Both the position numbers and the translations under genes were made by a program. 64,000 nucleotides of DNA from Pseudomonadota bacterium (GTDB lineage Bacteria > Pseudomonadota > Gammaproteobacteria > Steroidobacterales > Steroidobacteraceae), in NCBI GenBank assembly GCA_021808195.1, contig JAKBCE010000009.1:1-64000 (forward strand), given 5' to 3'. Below are positions 8,967-22,562 of the stretch, one piece after another; the first letter of the stretch is position 1, and every line of letters begins with the position of its first letter. The notes below the pieces were generated by a model. That model searched no databases and had not been told where the DNA came from. It was given only the letters and a program-made list of their open reading frames with translations.

Positions 8967-9761
8967 ATGGCCACGACACTCTATCCGCCCGCACGTCCGC
9001 GCACTTTCGCAGAATTGCTCGATGCGAGCTTGAAGATCTTCCGGATCACCCTGCCGAAATGCCTGCCCTACGCCTCCATGGCCATCCTCTTCGGCCAGCT
9101 CTCCACCCTCTATGATCTGGCTCGCGGTCAGCTGCCCGCACCCCGCGACCTCAATGACCCGGTATGGGTCACCCTCTACACGGTCGGCTCCCTGCTGTTC
9201 GTCGTCCTGTGGATGGCGATGCTCCTGCGCCAAGCGTCCGTGGCCGCCGGCCGACCTCCCGGAGTGAGCGATCTGCTCGAGGCATTGAAGCAGACCCCGG
9301 CAATTGCTGCGATCTGCCTGATCGTCGGAGCGCTGCTGCTGGTGCTGATCGCCCCGCCCCTCACCCTGGCCGAACCCTACCGCTCCATCGGCTTGGGCGT
9401 GATGCTGTTGCCGACGGTCTATCTGTCCGTCGGACTCTCGCTCGCCCTGCCCGCCCGCATGCTCGCCGGCAAGGGGGTACTGGAGAGTCTCGCGTACAGC
9501 CTGCGCCTGATTCGCGGCCACTGGGGACGCACCGCGCTGCTCTACGCAGTCGGCTCCTGCATCATCATCGCCGTTTATCTGTTCACGGCGGTCATGGTGG
9601 CAATGATACTGCCCGATGCCGGCCGCGCCCAGGCGGCTGCGCGCGCGGTCATGGCTGCCGTCGTGCTGGCCGACGGCGCGATGGCATTGATTTTCTCCAC
9701 GGCCATGCTGCTCACCGTGTTCGCCGATCTGGAGTTGCGCCAGCTCGCGCGCGGCGACTGA
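8967..9761 (+). CDS. Hypothetical integral membrane protein
   Basis: 264 residues. I do not recognise a named family. A short cytoplasmic N-terminus (RTFAELLDASLKIFR) is followed by about six hydrophobic segments near 35-52, 68-88, 108-128, 140-163, 186-212 and 225-252. The RTFxELLDAxxxxFR lead-in followed by paired helices resembles uncharacterised multi-pass proteins of the UPF0259/YciC type, but this is only a visual impression. Its start codon is 20 bp from the divergent prmC start, so the two promoter regions must overlap each other's coding sequence. No catalytic motif is visible. Confidence 0.75.
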   Translation: MATTLYPPARPRTFAELLDASLKIFRITLPKCLPYASMAILFGQLSTLYDLARGQLPAPRDLNDPVWVTLYTVGSLLFVVLWMAMLLRQASVAAGRPPGVSDLLEALKQTPAIAAICLIVGALLLVLIAPPLTLAEPYRSIGLGVMLLPTVYLSVGLSLALPARMLAGKGVLESLAYSLRLIRGHWGRTALLYAVGSCIIIAVYLFTAVMVAMILPDAGRAQAAARAVMAAVVLADGAMALIFSTAMLLTVFADLELRQLARGD

Positions 9762-9782
9762 AGCGCCGCGCCGCCGGCACGC

Positions 9783-13591
<3,809 letters not shown>

Positions 13592-13595
<4 letters not shown>

Positions 13596-14485
13596 TGCAA
13601 CTCCCCAGCCGCATGCGCGCGGTCCGCGCAGGAGCGCACCGGCGCGGCGGGCCGCAGTCCGAGCGTACGGCAAATCGCGTAGGTGAGTTCCGCGCGATTG
13701 AGCGTGTAGAAATGAAAGTCGCATACGCCGTGGCGTTCGAGCATTTTGACCTGCTCGATGGCGACGCTCGCGGCGATCAGGCGGCGCGTTTCCGGATCGT
13801 CCTCAAGGTCGGCGAAGCGCTCGTGCAGCCATGGCGGGATGCTCGTCCCGCAGCGCGCCGCGAAGCGCCGCACCTGCTCGAAGCGGGTGATCGGCAGGAT
13901 ACCGGGCACGATGGGCACGCCGATTCCGGCCGACGCGCAGCGGTCGCGAAAACGCAAGAAGACCGAGGTGTCGAAGAAGAATTGCGTGATCGCACGGCTC
14001 GCGCCCGCATCGACTTTGCGCTTGAGATTGTCCAGATCGAACTGCGGCGATGGCGCCTCGGGATGCGTCTCGGGATAGGCGGCCACGGAGAGCTCGAAAT
14101 CCCCGACCCGGCGCAGCCCCGCCACCAGATCGGCCGCATAGGGGAAGCCATCGGGGTGCGGCGCGTAGCCTGCCGCACCCTGCGGAGGATCCCCGCGCAG
14201 CGCGACGATGTGGCGAATGCCCTGCTGCCAGTATTGCCGAGCGAGATCGAGGATTTCCCCGCGGCTCGCGCCGACGCAGGTCAGATGCGGTGCACCGATG
14301 AGGGCGCTATCGCGCCGGATGCGGCTGACCAACTGTTGGGTGAGCGAGCGGGTCGATCCATCCGCCCCATAGGTCACGGACACAAACCGAGGCTGCAGCG
14401 GAGCGAGACGCTCGATGGAGCGCCACAGCGTCGCTTCCATGGCCGCTTCGGCCGGCGGGAAGAATTCGAATGAAACGTTGATCAC
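13592..14485 (-). CDS. metF: 5,10-methylenetetrahydrofolate reductase
   Basis: A 297-residue FAD enzyme that reduces methylene-THF to methyl-THF, the methyl donor for MetH. The N-terminus VSFEFFPP is the family signature, followed by [11 protein letters not shown] and [19 protein letters not shown] and ITQFFFD are FAD/folate-binding parts of the TIM barrel. The GTG start at 14485 has AGAGGG eight bases upstream and gives the usual length (E. coli 296 aa). The gene is coupled to metH by a 4-bp overlap, so the two steps of methyl transfer are produced together. Confidence 0.96.
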
Positions 14486-14535
14486 AGTCTGTTCCCTCTG
14501 GCGTGCGCGGCAAACCGCCGCAACGGGTATCACCC

Positions 14536-15444
14536 TCAACCGGTACGGCTCAGGGGCAGGCTGCCGTGGCGCAGCACGGCCGAAGCGGCCAGCACATGCT
14601 GGCCATCGGCCTCTATGGGCCGGATGCGCTGGCAGTCAAAGCCCGCCTCGGCCAGACGGCGGCGCAACCGTGCGATCGGATGCTCGACGACGCGCTCGGC
14701 TTGACTGGTCTGGTAACGCTCGAGCAGCCACAGCCGCCCGTCAGGATGCAGGGCCTCGCGCACCGTCGCGAGCGCCGTCGGCCCGATCGGGTCTGTCGCC
14801 GCGAGATGATCGATGAGCACCGCCTCAAATGGGCCCGCCAGGCGTTGCAGGTCCACCGCAGCCAACCGCTCGCTGCTCGCGGCCTGCACGATCCGGCAGT
14901 TCAAGCGGTCCCGCTCGAGCAGCGCGCGAGCCGCCTGTGCGGCGCGCCGCGAATGCGCGATCGCCGTACACGCGATACCGAGCCTAGCCACGCTCCACAG
15001 CAGCTCCGGATGCTCGAGACCGACCCACAGCATCGACGCCGGTCGCTTGGCAAGTTCTGCCTCGCACACGGCGCGCAGCTCGCGAACCAGGCGCGAGGCC
15101 GTCTGTCCAGCCGCAGCAACGGTGGAGCCGCCAGCACGCTGCAGATCCTGCGTCAACGCCTGATCGGCACGATCAAGCTGCGCGAGCAGTCCTTGTGCGA
15201 ACTCGGCCGCCGCGGTGGCACGTGTCAGGCGGTAGTGCACCCATTGCCCCTGGCGCAGACGCTCGACCAAGCCAGCCTCGGTCAAGATGCGCAGATGTCG
15301 GGAAACCCGTGGCTCGCTCTGGCCCAAGACGTGCGCCAGATCCGAAACGCTCAGGTCCCGCGCTGCGCACAAGGCCAGCAGCCGCAGTCGCGTCGGCTCT
15401 GCCGTAGCCCGCAACCAGAGCAGGACATTCGGAAGTGAAGACAT
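14536..15444 (-). CDS. ArsR-family regulator fused to a methyltransferase-like domain
   Basis: 302 residues. Residues 1-90 are an ArsR/SmtB winged helix (AEPTRLRLLALC..., recognition helix SEPRVSRHLRIL, wing WVHYRL). The metal-binding ELCVCDL site of the family is replaced by DLSVSDL, so it probably does not sense metal. Residues about 115-290 resemble a class I SAM methyltransferase (FEAVLIDHL, ALHPDGRLWLLERY, then REA/FDCQRI). Motif I, however, reads MLWVGLEHPELL rather than a glycine-rich loop. It is 50 bp upstream of metF on the same strand, so it likely controls the methionine cycle, perhaps by sensing SAM or SAH; that is inference. Confidence 0.88.
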   Translation of the reverse strand: MSSLPNVLLWLRATAEPTRLRLLALCAARDLSVSDLAHVLGQSEPRVSRHLRILTEAGLVERLRQGQWVHYRLTRATAAAEFAQGLLAQLDRADQALTQDLQRAGGSTVAAAGQTASRLVRELRAVCEAELAKRPASMLWVGLEHPELLWSVARLGIACTAIAHSRRAAQAARALLERDRLNCRIVQAASSERLAAVDLQRLAGPFEAVLIDHLAATDPIGPTALATVREALHPDGRLWLLERYQTSQAERVVEHPIARLRRRLAEAGFDCQRIRPIEADGQHVLAASAVLRHGSLPLSRTG

Positions 15445-15453
15445 CTATTTTTT

Positions 15454-15471
15454 AAGAATTGCACAAATCTT
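15454..15471. promoter_or_regulatory. Imperfect 18-bp palindrome, candidate operator for the ArsR-type gene
   Basis: The sequence fits AAGAnTTGnnCAAnTCTT (14 of 18 positions symmetric) in a short AT-rich island that is striking in this GC-rich region. It lies 10-27 bp before the start codon of the ArsR-type gene, just downstream of a weak -35/-10 pair (CTGAAG-N17-TATGTT, minus strand). ArsR proteins bind such AT-rich inverted repeats at their own promoters, so autoregulation and control of metF-metH is plausible. Confidence 0.5.
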
Positions 15472-15612
15472 TAAACATAGGATAGCAGAGCGGCTGCTTC
15501 AGTACCAGCCTTGAAGATGGGAAGTCCTTTACCGGACGGTCTGTCGACTGCCGAGCCAGCGCCCCAGTATGGCCGGGAGGGAGGGCTGACGAATCGCTCC
15601 GCTCGCGCGGCC

Positions 15613-16551
15613 TCAGTGAATCAGCGGCGAGACGTCACTCGCGCCGCTGTCGGTGAACAGCGCCTCGACTGCCTCGGCATCGAAACGATAGGGACGACGG
15701 CAGAATTCGCAGGTCACCGTGACCGCCCCTTCTTCGGCCAGAATTTCTTTCACCTCGGCGGCGCCCAACGCACGCAGCAGCGATGTGACCCGCCCCTCGC
15801 CGCAGCGACATTCGAACGCTACCGGCGCGCCGCGAAACAGGCGCACATCGTATTCGGGAAGCACCGTCCCGACCTGCGCCTCGATGCTCTCACGCAGCAA
15901 CGCCTCGGGGCTGAGCCGCCCCATCCCGAGCTGCACCGAGCGCCACAATGCATCGGTGTCCGCATGCTGCGCGGTCTGCGGCAATTTCTGCAGGAGCAGG
16001 CCGGCGCACCCCTCGGCATCCGCGGCCAGCTGCACGCGGGTGGGCAGCTGCTCCGAGGCATTGAAGTACTCCTCCAGCGACTGCGCCAGCGAGTCGCCGG
16101 CAACCGGCACGATGCCCTGATAGCGCAGGTTGCGCTCGTCCGCTTCGATGGTGACCGTGAACCGGCCGCCCTCACCGGCAAGCGCCCGAAACGCCTCGCC
16201 CACGCAGGCCTCGCCACCGATCGTCGCCGCCAGGGACTCATCGTAGTGCGCAACCGCCCGGACCCCGAACTCGTGCGTGCACTGGGCCACCAGCAGCTTC
16301 ACCGCACCGGAGCCCTGAATCTGCAGTGTCAGGCGCCCCCGGAACTTCAATGTCGCAGCGAGCAGCACGGAGGCCGCGACCGCTTCGCCGAGCAGGGCCC
16401 GCACTGGCGGCGGGTACTCGCCGTTGGCGCGCAGCTCGCGCCACGCGCTGCCGAGGCGCACCCAGTGCCCTCGCACCGGCTGCGCATCGACCAGAAAGCG
16501 ACGAACCGTATCGTGTCCGAGATCAGCATCCATGGGCGCAGCATGGGGCAT
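15613..16551 (-). CDS. hslO: Redox-regulated chaperone Hsp33
   Basis: A 312-residue cytoplasmic holdase activated by oxidative unfolding. The C-terminal redox switch is intact: CRC in FECRCGEGRV and CEFC in VTCEFCRRPY give the CxC...CxxC zinc site. The N-terminal fold shows DTVRRFLVD, VRGHWVRLG and the LLGEAVAAS..LLAATLKFRG helix. Length is close to E. coli Hsp33 (292 aa). It follows gatB by 13 bp on the same strand, so it is probably the last gene of gatCAB-hslO. Confidence 0.95.
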   Translation of the reverse strand: MPHAAPMDADLGHDTVRRFLVDAQPVRGHWVRLGSAWRELRANGEYPPPVRALLGEAVAASVLLAATLKFRGRLTLQIQGSGAVKLLVAQCTHEFGVRAVAHYDESLAATIGGEACVGEAFRALAGEGGRFTVTIEADERNLRYQGIVPVAGDSLAQSLEEYFNASEQLPTRVQLAADAEGCAGLLLQKLPQTAQHADTDALWRSVQLGMGRLSPEALLRESIEAQVGTVLPEYDVRLFRGAPVAFECRCGEGRVTSLLRALGAAEVKEILAEEGAVTVTCEFCRRPYRFDAEAVEALFTDSGASDVSPLIH

Positions 16552-16564
16552 TCGCCCCTGCGAC

Positions 16565-18004
16565 TCAACCGGAGAGCTTGCGCTTCAACAGTTCGTTCAA
16601 CTGCGCCGGATTCGCCTTGCCCTGAGTCGCCTTCATGACCTGACCGACGAAAAAGCCGAAGAGCTTGTCCTTGCCGGCGCGGTACTCGGCGAGCTGGGCC
16701 GGATTCTTGGCCATGACGGCCTCGATCGCCTGCTCGATGGCCGAGGTGTCGGTGATCTGCTTCAGTCCCTTCGCCTCGATGATGGCATCGGCGCTCTCTG
16801 CGCTCGCCCACATCGACTCGAACACCTCTTTGGCGAGCTTACCCGAGAGGGTCTGATCGGCAATACGCACCAGCAGGCCAGCGAGGCGATCGGCCGGCAT
16901 TCTCCCCGAGCCGATTTCGAGCGCTTCCTTGTTGAGCACGGCCGCCAGATCGCCCATGACCCAGTTGGCGGCGAGCTTCGGCTGTTGCGGAGCGGCACGC
17001 ACCACCGCTTCGTAGTAATCGGCCAGATCGCGGCTCGCCGTCAACACCCCGGCGTCATACGCCGACAAGCCATACTGACTGACGAACCGGCTCGCCTTGG
17101 CATCGGGCAATTCCGGTAGTCCCGCCCGGATCGCCTCGATCTCGGCCTCATCGAGCTGAAGTGGCAGCAAGTCCGGATCCGGGAAGTAGCGATAGTCGTT
17201 CGCCTCCTCCTTCGAGCGCATCGAGCGCGTCTCGCCCTTCTCGGGGTCGTACAGGCGCGTCTCCTGAATCACCTTGCCCCCGGACTCGATGAGCTCGACC
17301 TGGCGGGCCGCCTCGTACTGGATCGCCTTTTCGACGTAGCGGAAGGAGTTGATATTCTTGATCTCGGCACGCGTGCCGAACTGGTCCGATCCCACCGGCC
17401 GCACCGAGACGTTCGCATCGCAGCGAAAGGAGCCTTCCTGCATGTTGCCGTCGCAGATCTCCAGGTAGCGCACCAGGGTGTGCACCTTCTTCATGTAGGC
17501 GACCGCCTCTTTCGCCGAGCGCATCTCCGGCTCCGAGACGATCTCGATCAGCGGCGTGCCGGCGCGGTTCAGATCGATGCCGGTCAGTGCCCCGAGCCCT
17601 TCGTGCAACGACTTGCCCGCATCCTCTTCCAGATGTGCGCGGGTCACACCGATCCGCTTGACCGAGCCGTCCTCGAGCACGATGTCGATCGACCCGGCCG
17701 CCACGATCGGCAACTCGTACTGGCTGATCTGATAGCCCTTGGGCAGATCCGGATAAAAGTAGTTTTTGCGTGCGAAGACCGACTGGCGCGCGATGCGCGC
17801 GCCGATCGCGAGCCCGAAGCGCACGGCCATGCGCACCGCCTCGGCGTTCAGCACCGGCAGCACCCCCGGATAGCCGAGATCGACGAGACAGGCCTGCGTG
17901 TTCGGTGCCGCCCCGTAGGCGGTCGCCGCCCCGGAAAAGATCTTCGAACGCGTGGCGAGTTGGGCGTGGATCTCCAGCCCGATGACCGTTTCCCAAGCGC
18001 TCAT
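16565..18004 (-). CDS. gatB: Asp-tRNA(Asn)/Glu-tRNA(Gln) amidotransferase subunit B
   Basis: 479 residues. This subunit binds the mischarged tRNA and phosphorylates its Asp or Glu side chain before amidation. The N-terminal [15 protein letters not shown] signature is followed by [30 protein letters not shown] and [20 protein letters not shown]. The C-terminal YqeY-like tail (about 330-479) carries the tRNA contacts. The start overlaps the gatA stop as ATGA. Confidence 0.97.
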   Translation of the reverse strand: MSAWETVIGLEIHAQLATRSKIFSGAATAYGAAPNTQACLVDLGYPGVLPVLNAEAVRMAVRFGLAIGARIARQSVFARKNYFYPDLPKGYQISQYELPIVAAGSIDIVLEDGSVKRIGVTRAHLEEDAGKSLHEGLGALTGIDLNRAGTPLIEIVSEPEMRSAKEAVAYMKKVHTLVRYLEICDGNMQEGSFRCDANVSVRPVGSDQFGTRAEIKNINSFRYVEKAIQYEAARQVELIESGGKVIQETRLYDPEKGETRSMRSKEEANDYRYFPDPDLLPLQLDEAEIEAIRAGLPELPDAKASRFVSQYGLSAYDAGVLTASRDLADYYEAVVRAAPQQPKLAANWVMGDLAAVLNKEALEIGSGRMPADRLAGLLVRIADQTLSGKLAKEVFESMWASAESADAIIEAKGLKQITDTSAIEQAIEAVMAKNPAQLAEYRAGKDKLFGFFVGQVMKATQGKANPAQLNELLKRKLSG

Positions 18005-19458
18005 GCGTACTGCTCCGGGATGCGCAGATGCCAGTCCGTCTCGAGCTGGTAGCGGTGTGCCGCATGCAGCAGCCGCTGTTCGGCAAAGTGCGGCCCGATG
18101 ATCTGCAACCCGGCCGGCAGCCCGCCGGCGAACCCACAGGGGATGGACATCGCCGGCAGGCCGGCCAGATTCGCGCTGATGGTGTAGATGTCGTTCAGAT
18201 ACATGGTGATCGGATCGGCGGTCTTCGCCCCGAGCGCGAAGGCCACCGTGGGCGTGGTCGGTCCCACCAGCAGATCGACCTCGCCGAAGGCGCGCTCGAA
18301 ATCGGCGCTGATGAGCCGGCGCACACGCTGCGCCTTGAGGTAGTACGCATCGTAGTAGCCGGCCGACAGCACATAAGTGCCCGTCATGATGCGCCGCTTG
18401 ACCTCGACGCCAAAGCCCTCGGAGCGCGAGCGCTTGTACAGATCTTGCAGATCACGGGCCTCGGCGCAGCGATGTCCGAAGCGCACCCCGTCGTAGCGGG
18501 CGAGATTCGAGGAGCACTCCGCCGGCGCCACGACGTAATAGACGGGGACCGAGAGCGGAATGTTCGGCAAACTGACCTCGCGCAGCGTTGCGCCGAGCCG
18601 CTCGTACACCGCCAGCGCCTCACGCACGCACCGCTCATACTCGGGCTCGAGTCCCGTATCGAAGAATTCCTTCAGCAGCCCGATCTTCACGCCCGCGAGC
18701 GGCGCGTCGAGCCCGGCCGGGTAGTCGGGCACCGGCGTATCGACGCTGGTCGAGTCACGCGGGTCAAAGCCCGCCATCTCGCGCAGCAGCCGCGCCGCAT
18801 CTTCGGCACTCGCGGCGAGCACTCCGCCCTGATCGAGACTCGAGGCAAACGCGATCATGCCGTAACGCGAGACCCGGCCGTACGTCGGCTTGATGCCCGT
18901 GATGCCGCAAAACGCAGCGGGCTGACGGATCGAGCCACCCGTGTCGGTGGCCGTGGCGGCGGGCACCAGTCGGGCGGCGACCGCCGCGGCCGACCCGCCT
19001 GAGGAGCCCCCCGGCACGAGCGCGGCGTTCCAGGGATTGCGCACCGGCCCGAAGTAGCTCGTCTCGTTCGAGGAGCCCATCGCAAACTCGTCCATATTGA
19101 GCTTGCCCAGCATCACCGCGCCGGCCGAACGCAGCCGCGCCACCACGGTCGCATCGTAAGGCGAGATGAAATTCTCGAGCATTCGCGAGCCACACGTGGT
19201 GCGCACGCCGGCGGTGCAAAAGAGGTCCTTGTGACCGATCGGCACGCCCTCGAGCGGGCCGCCGCGACCGGCCGCGAGCGCCCGGTCGGCGGCCTCGGCC
19301 TGCGCGAGCGCCTGCTCGGCGGTGATCGAGACGAAGGCGTTGAGCGCCGGCTGGCTCGCCTCGATGCGCGCCAGAAACGCGCGCACCAGCTCGACACTGG
19401 AGACCTTGCGGGCCCGCAGCGCGGCGGCGAGCTGACTCAGGGTTTGGCGGTGAATCAC
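18001..19458 (-). CDS. gatA: Asp-tRNA(Asn)/Glu-tRNA(Gln) amidotransferase subunit A
   Basis: A 485-residue amidase-signature subunit that releases ammonia from glutamine. The Ser-cisSer-Lys triad is visible: GHKDLFCT (Lys), [14 protein letters not shown] (cis-Ser) and [11 protein letters not shown] (nucleophilic Ser). The GTG start at 19458 was chosen because it follows the gatC stop by 13 bp and gives the standard family length. Upstream in-frame codons would run into gatC. Confidence 0.97.
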   Translation of the reverse strand: MIHRQTLSQLAAALRARKVSSVELVRAFLARIEASQPALNAFVSITAEQALAQAEAADRALAAGRGGPLEGVPIGHKDLFCTAGVRTTCGSRMLENFISPYDATVVARLRSAGAVMLGKLNMDEFAMGSSNETSYFGPVRNPWNAALVPGGSSGGSAAAVAARLVPAATATDTGGSIRQPAAFCGITGIKPTYGRVSRYGMIAFASSLDQGGVLAASAEDAARLLREMAGFDPRDSTSVDTPVPDYPAGLDAPLAGVKIGLLKEFFDTGLEPEYERCVREALAVYERLGATLREVSLPNIPLSVPVYYVVAPAECSSNLARYDGVRFGHRCAEARDLQDLYKRSRSEGFGVEVKRRIMTGTYVLSAGYYDAYYLKAQRVRRLISADFERAFGEVDLLVGPTTPTVAFALGAKTADPITMYLNDIYTISANLAGLPAMSIPCGFAGGLPAGLQIIGPHFAEQRLLHAAHRYQLETDWHLRIPEQYA

Positions 19459-19471
19459 GGGTTCGGGGGCC

Positions 19472-19762
19472 TCATTCAATGACCTTGGGCACCAGGTAGA
19501 GCCCGGAGGCGACCTGCGGCGCATTCCTCTGGTAGAGCTCGTGCTCGTCCCGCTCGGTGACCTCATCGGGACGCAGCCGCTGGGTGAGGCCCGGCAGCGG
19601 ATGGGCCATGGGCGCCACGCCCGCGGTGTCGGCCCGCTCGAGTTCGCCGATGAAATCGACGATGCGTGAGAGGCTCTGCTGGAACTGCGGGATCTCGCCC
19701 GCCTCGAGCTCGAGGCGGGCGAGATGGGCGATGTTTTCGACTTGCTTGCGGGTGAGGGCCAT
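19472..19762 (-). CDS. gatC: Asp-tRNA(Asn)/Glu-tRNA(Gln) amidotransferase subunit C
   Basis: A 96-residue subunit that wraps around and stabilises GatA. The family pattern is clear: [19 protein letters not shown] at the N-terminus, [15 protein letters not shown] in the middle, and a C-terminal ending in LYLVPKVIE. The start at 19762 aligns with other GatC proteins, and the extra 29 codons upstream are unlike the family. First gene of the leftward gatC-gatA-gatB-hslO unit, divergent from mreB. Confidence 0.94.
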   Translation of the reverse strand: MALTRKQVENIAHLARLELEAGEIPQFQQSLSRIVDFIGELERADTAGVAPMAHPLPGLTQRLRPDEVTERDEHELYQRNAPQVASGLYLVPKVIE

Positions 19763-19811
19763 CGGTAGTTCGGGCGCAGCGGGAATACGGCCCGAAATCA
19801 TACATGTTGCC

Positions 19812-20956
<1,145 letters not shown>

Positions 20957-20967
20957 CCGCGCGCGCC

Positions 20968-22074
20968 GTGGCCGGTTTCGGCACCCGGAGCGGATCGGCG
21001 CACGGCCGCGGGGGAGCCCCGGGGTTCCGGTTCACACTCTACGCGCTGGTCTCCATCGTCATCATGGTGCTCGACCAGCGGACAGATCTGTTGGAGCGGG
21101 CACGCTACCTGCTGCAGGCGCTCACCTATCCAGTCGAGGTGACGGTCAACGCCCCGCTTGCCGCCTGGCACTGGCTCGAGCACACCTTCACCTCGCGCAC
21201 GACGCTCGAGGCGCAGAACCGGCAACTGCGCACCCGCATGCGGGATCTGGAGGTGCGCACGCTGCGCTTCGATGCACTCGCCCGCGAGAATGCCGCGCTG
21301 CTCGGCCTGAAGCGCGCCGTGCCACCGGTGGCCAAGCGCTGGCTGCCGGCGGACATCGTCGACATCGAACTGAGCCGGCTGCGCCAGCGGGTGCTCATCG
21401 ACCGCGGCACTCGCAACGGGGTCTACCGCAACCAGGCGGTCCTCGATGACTACGGAGTGGTCGGACAGACCATGCACGTCGGACCGTGGAGCGCCGTGGT
21501 TCTGCTCATCACCGATCCAGAGCATGACCTGCCGGTGCAGATCGCGCGCACGGGGTTTCGTACCCTCGCCGTCGGCACCGGTGATCCGAACGCGCTCGCC
21601 CTGCCGTACCTGCCGGCCAACGCAGATGTGCGCGTGGGCGATGTGCTGGTCACCTCCGGACTCGGCGGAGTCTTCCCCTCCGGTTATCCGGTGGCGCGCA
21701 TCACGCAGATTCACCGGGGCGCAATCCAACCGATGAACCAGGTGCTGGCCAAGCCGTTCGCGCACCTGCAGACCGATCGGGCAGTCATGCTGCTGTGGTT
21801 CCGCCCCGACAGTCCCGCAGCACCGGTGCAAACACAGGCGGGGCAGCTGCTCTCGGGCAACCCTGCCGCCCAGCCGCTTGCTCCACCGCCTGCGCCGACG
21901 CCGGCTCCGGCGGCGTGCACCCCGGCGAGCGGCGCGGCGGCCGGAGCCGCGCAGCCGGCGGTCCCGGGCACACCGGCGCCGTCTCCCGCCGGTCACGCCG
22001 CCCGGACTCCGGCGGCCACGGTGAAGCCTACGTCTGTTGCGCCGCCCCGTGGCACGCCACCACACCACCCATGA
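20968..22074 (+). CDS. mreC: Rod-shape-determining protein MreC
   Basis: A 368-residue bitopic inner-membrane protein that activates PBP2 from the periplasm. One TM helix lies at about 18-36 (FTLYALVSIVIMVLDQ), then a coiled coil at about 75-115 and the beta-barrel core (VLIDRGTRNGVY..., VLVTSGLGGVFPSGYPV). The last 75 residues or so are a Pro/Ala-rich low-complexity tail not needed for the fold. The GTG at 20968 was chosen because it is the first in-frame start after the mreB stop. The end overlaps mreD as ATGA. Confidence 0.93.
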   Translation: MAGFGTRSGSAHGRGGAPGFRFTLYALVSIVIMVLDQRTDLLERARYLLQALTYPVEVTVNAPLAAWHWLEHTFTSRTTLEAQNRQLRTRMRDLEVRTLRFDALARENAALLGLKRAVPPVAKRWLPADIVDIELSRLRQRVLIDRGTRNGVYRNQAVLDDYGVVGQTMHVGPWSAVVLLITDPEHDLPVQIARTGFRTLAVGTGDPNALALPYLPANADVRVGDVLVTSGLGGVFPSGYPVARITQIHRGAIQPMNQVLAKPFAHLQTDRAVMLLWFRPDSPAAPVQTQAGQLLSGNPAAQPLAPPPAPTPAPAACTPASGAAAGAAQPAVPGTPAPSPAGHAARTPAATVKPTSVAPPRGTPPHHP

Positions 22075-22544
22075 GCACCTCGCCCCGCGGAGCCATCTGG
22101 ACCTCAGCGATCGTCGCGCTGGTGCTGACGCTCGTCCCGCTGCCGACCTGGCTGGCTATCCTGCGTCCCGATTTCCTCGTGCTCGTGGTGTTTTACTGGT
22201 CAGTGCAGACCCCGCGCAGCGTCGGCATCGGATTTGGCTGGATCTGCGGCATGCTGCTCGATGCGTTTCAGGGTCCGGTGCTCGGCGAGCACGCACTCGC
22301 CGTCGCGCTGGTGGCTTATCTGGGCGTGCGCGAGCATCAGCGCATTCGCACCAAACCGCTGCTACAGCAGGGACTGGTGTTGCTGGCGGTGCTGGTGCTC
22401 TACGAATTCGTGTTGTGGGCCATCGACGGTTGGAGCGGCCATCCGCTCACGACGCCGCTGCGCTGGGTGCCGGCCCTCACCGGGGCGCTGCTGTGGCCCT
22501 TGGTCGCCGGCGTGCTCGCCCAAAGCTACCGGCCACGCGCCTGA
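22071..22544 (+). CDS. mreD: Rod-shape-determining protein MreD
   Basis: A 157-residue membrane protein of the elongasome with about five TM helices (near 10-28, 32-48, 55-75, 100-118 and 130-150). The core LRPDFLVLVVFYWSVQTPRSVGIGFGWICG matches MreD, where Pro and Asp after the second helix are conserved. The start is fixed by the ATGA overlap with mreC. Length is close to E. coli MreD (162 aa). Confidence 0.93.
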   Translation: MSTSPRGAIWTSAIVALVLTLVPLPTWLAILRPDFLVLVVFYWSVQTPRSVGIGFGWICGMLLDAFQGPVLGEHALAVALVAYLGVREHQRIRTKPLLQQGLVLLAVLVLYEFVLWAIDGWSGHPLTTPLRWVPALTGALLWPLVAGVLAQSYRPRA

Positions 22545-22562
22545 TCGCCAGCGCCCGCAGAC

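Noticed and set aside
14486..14535. A riboswitch before metF
   Set aside because: Only 50 bp separate it from the regulator gene, with no space for a SAM, SAH or cobalamin riboswitch fold.
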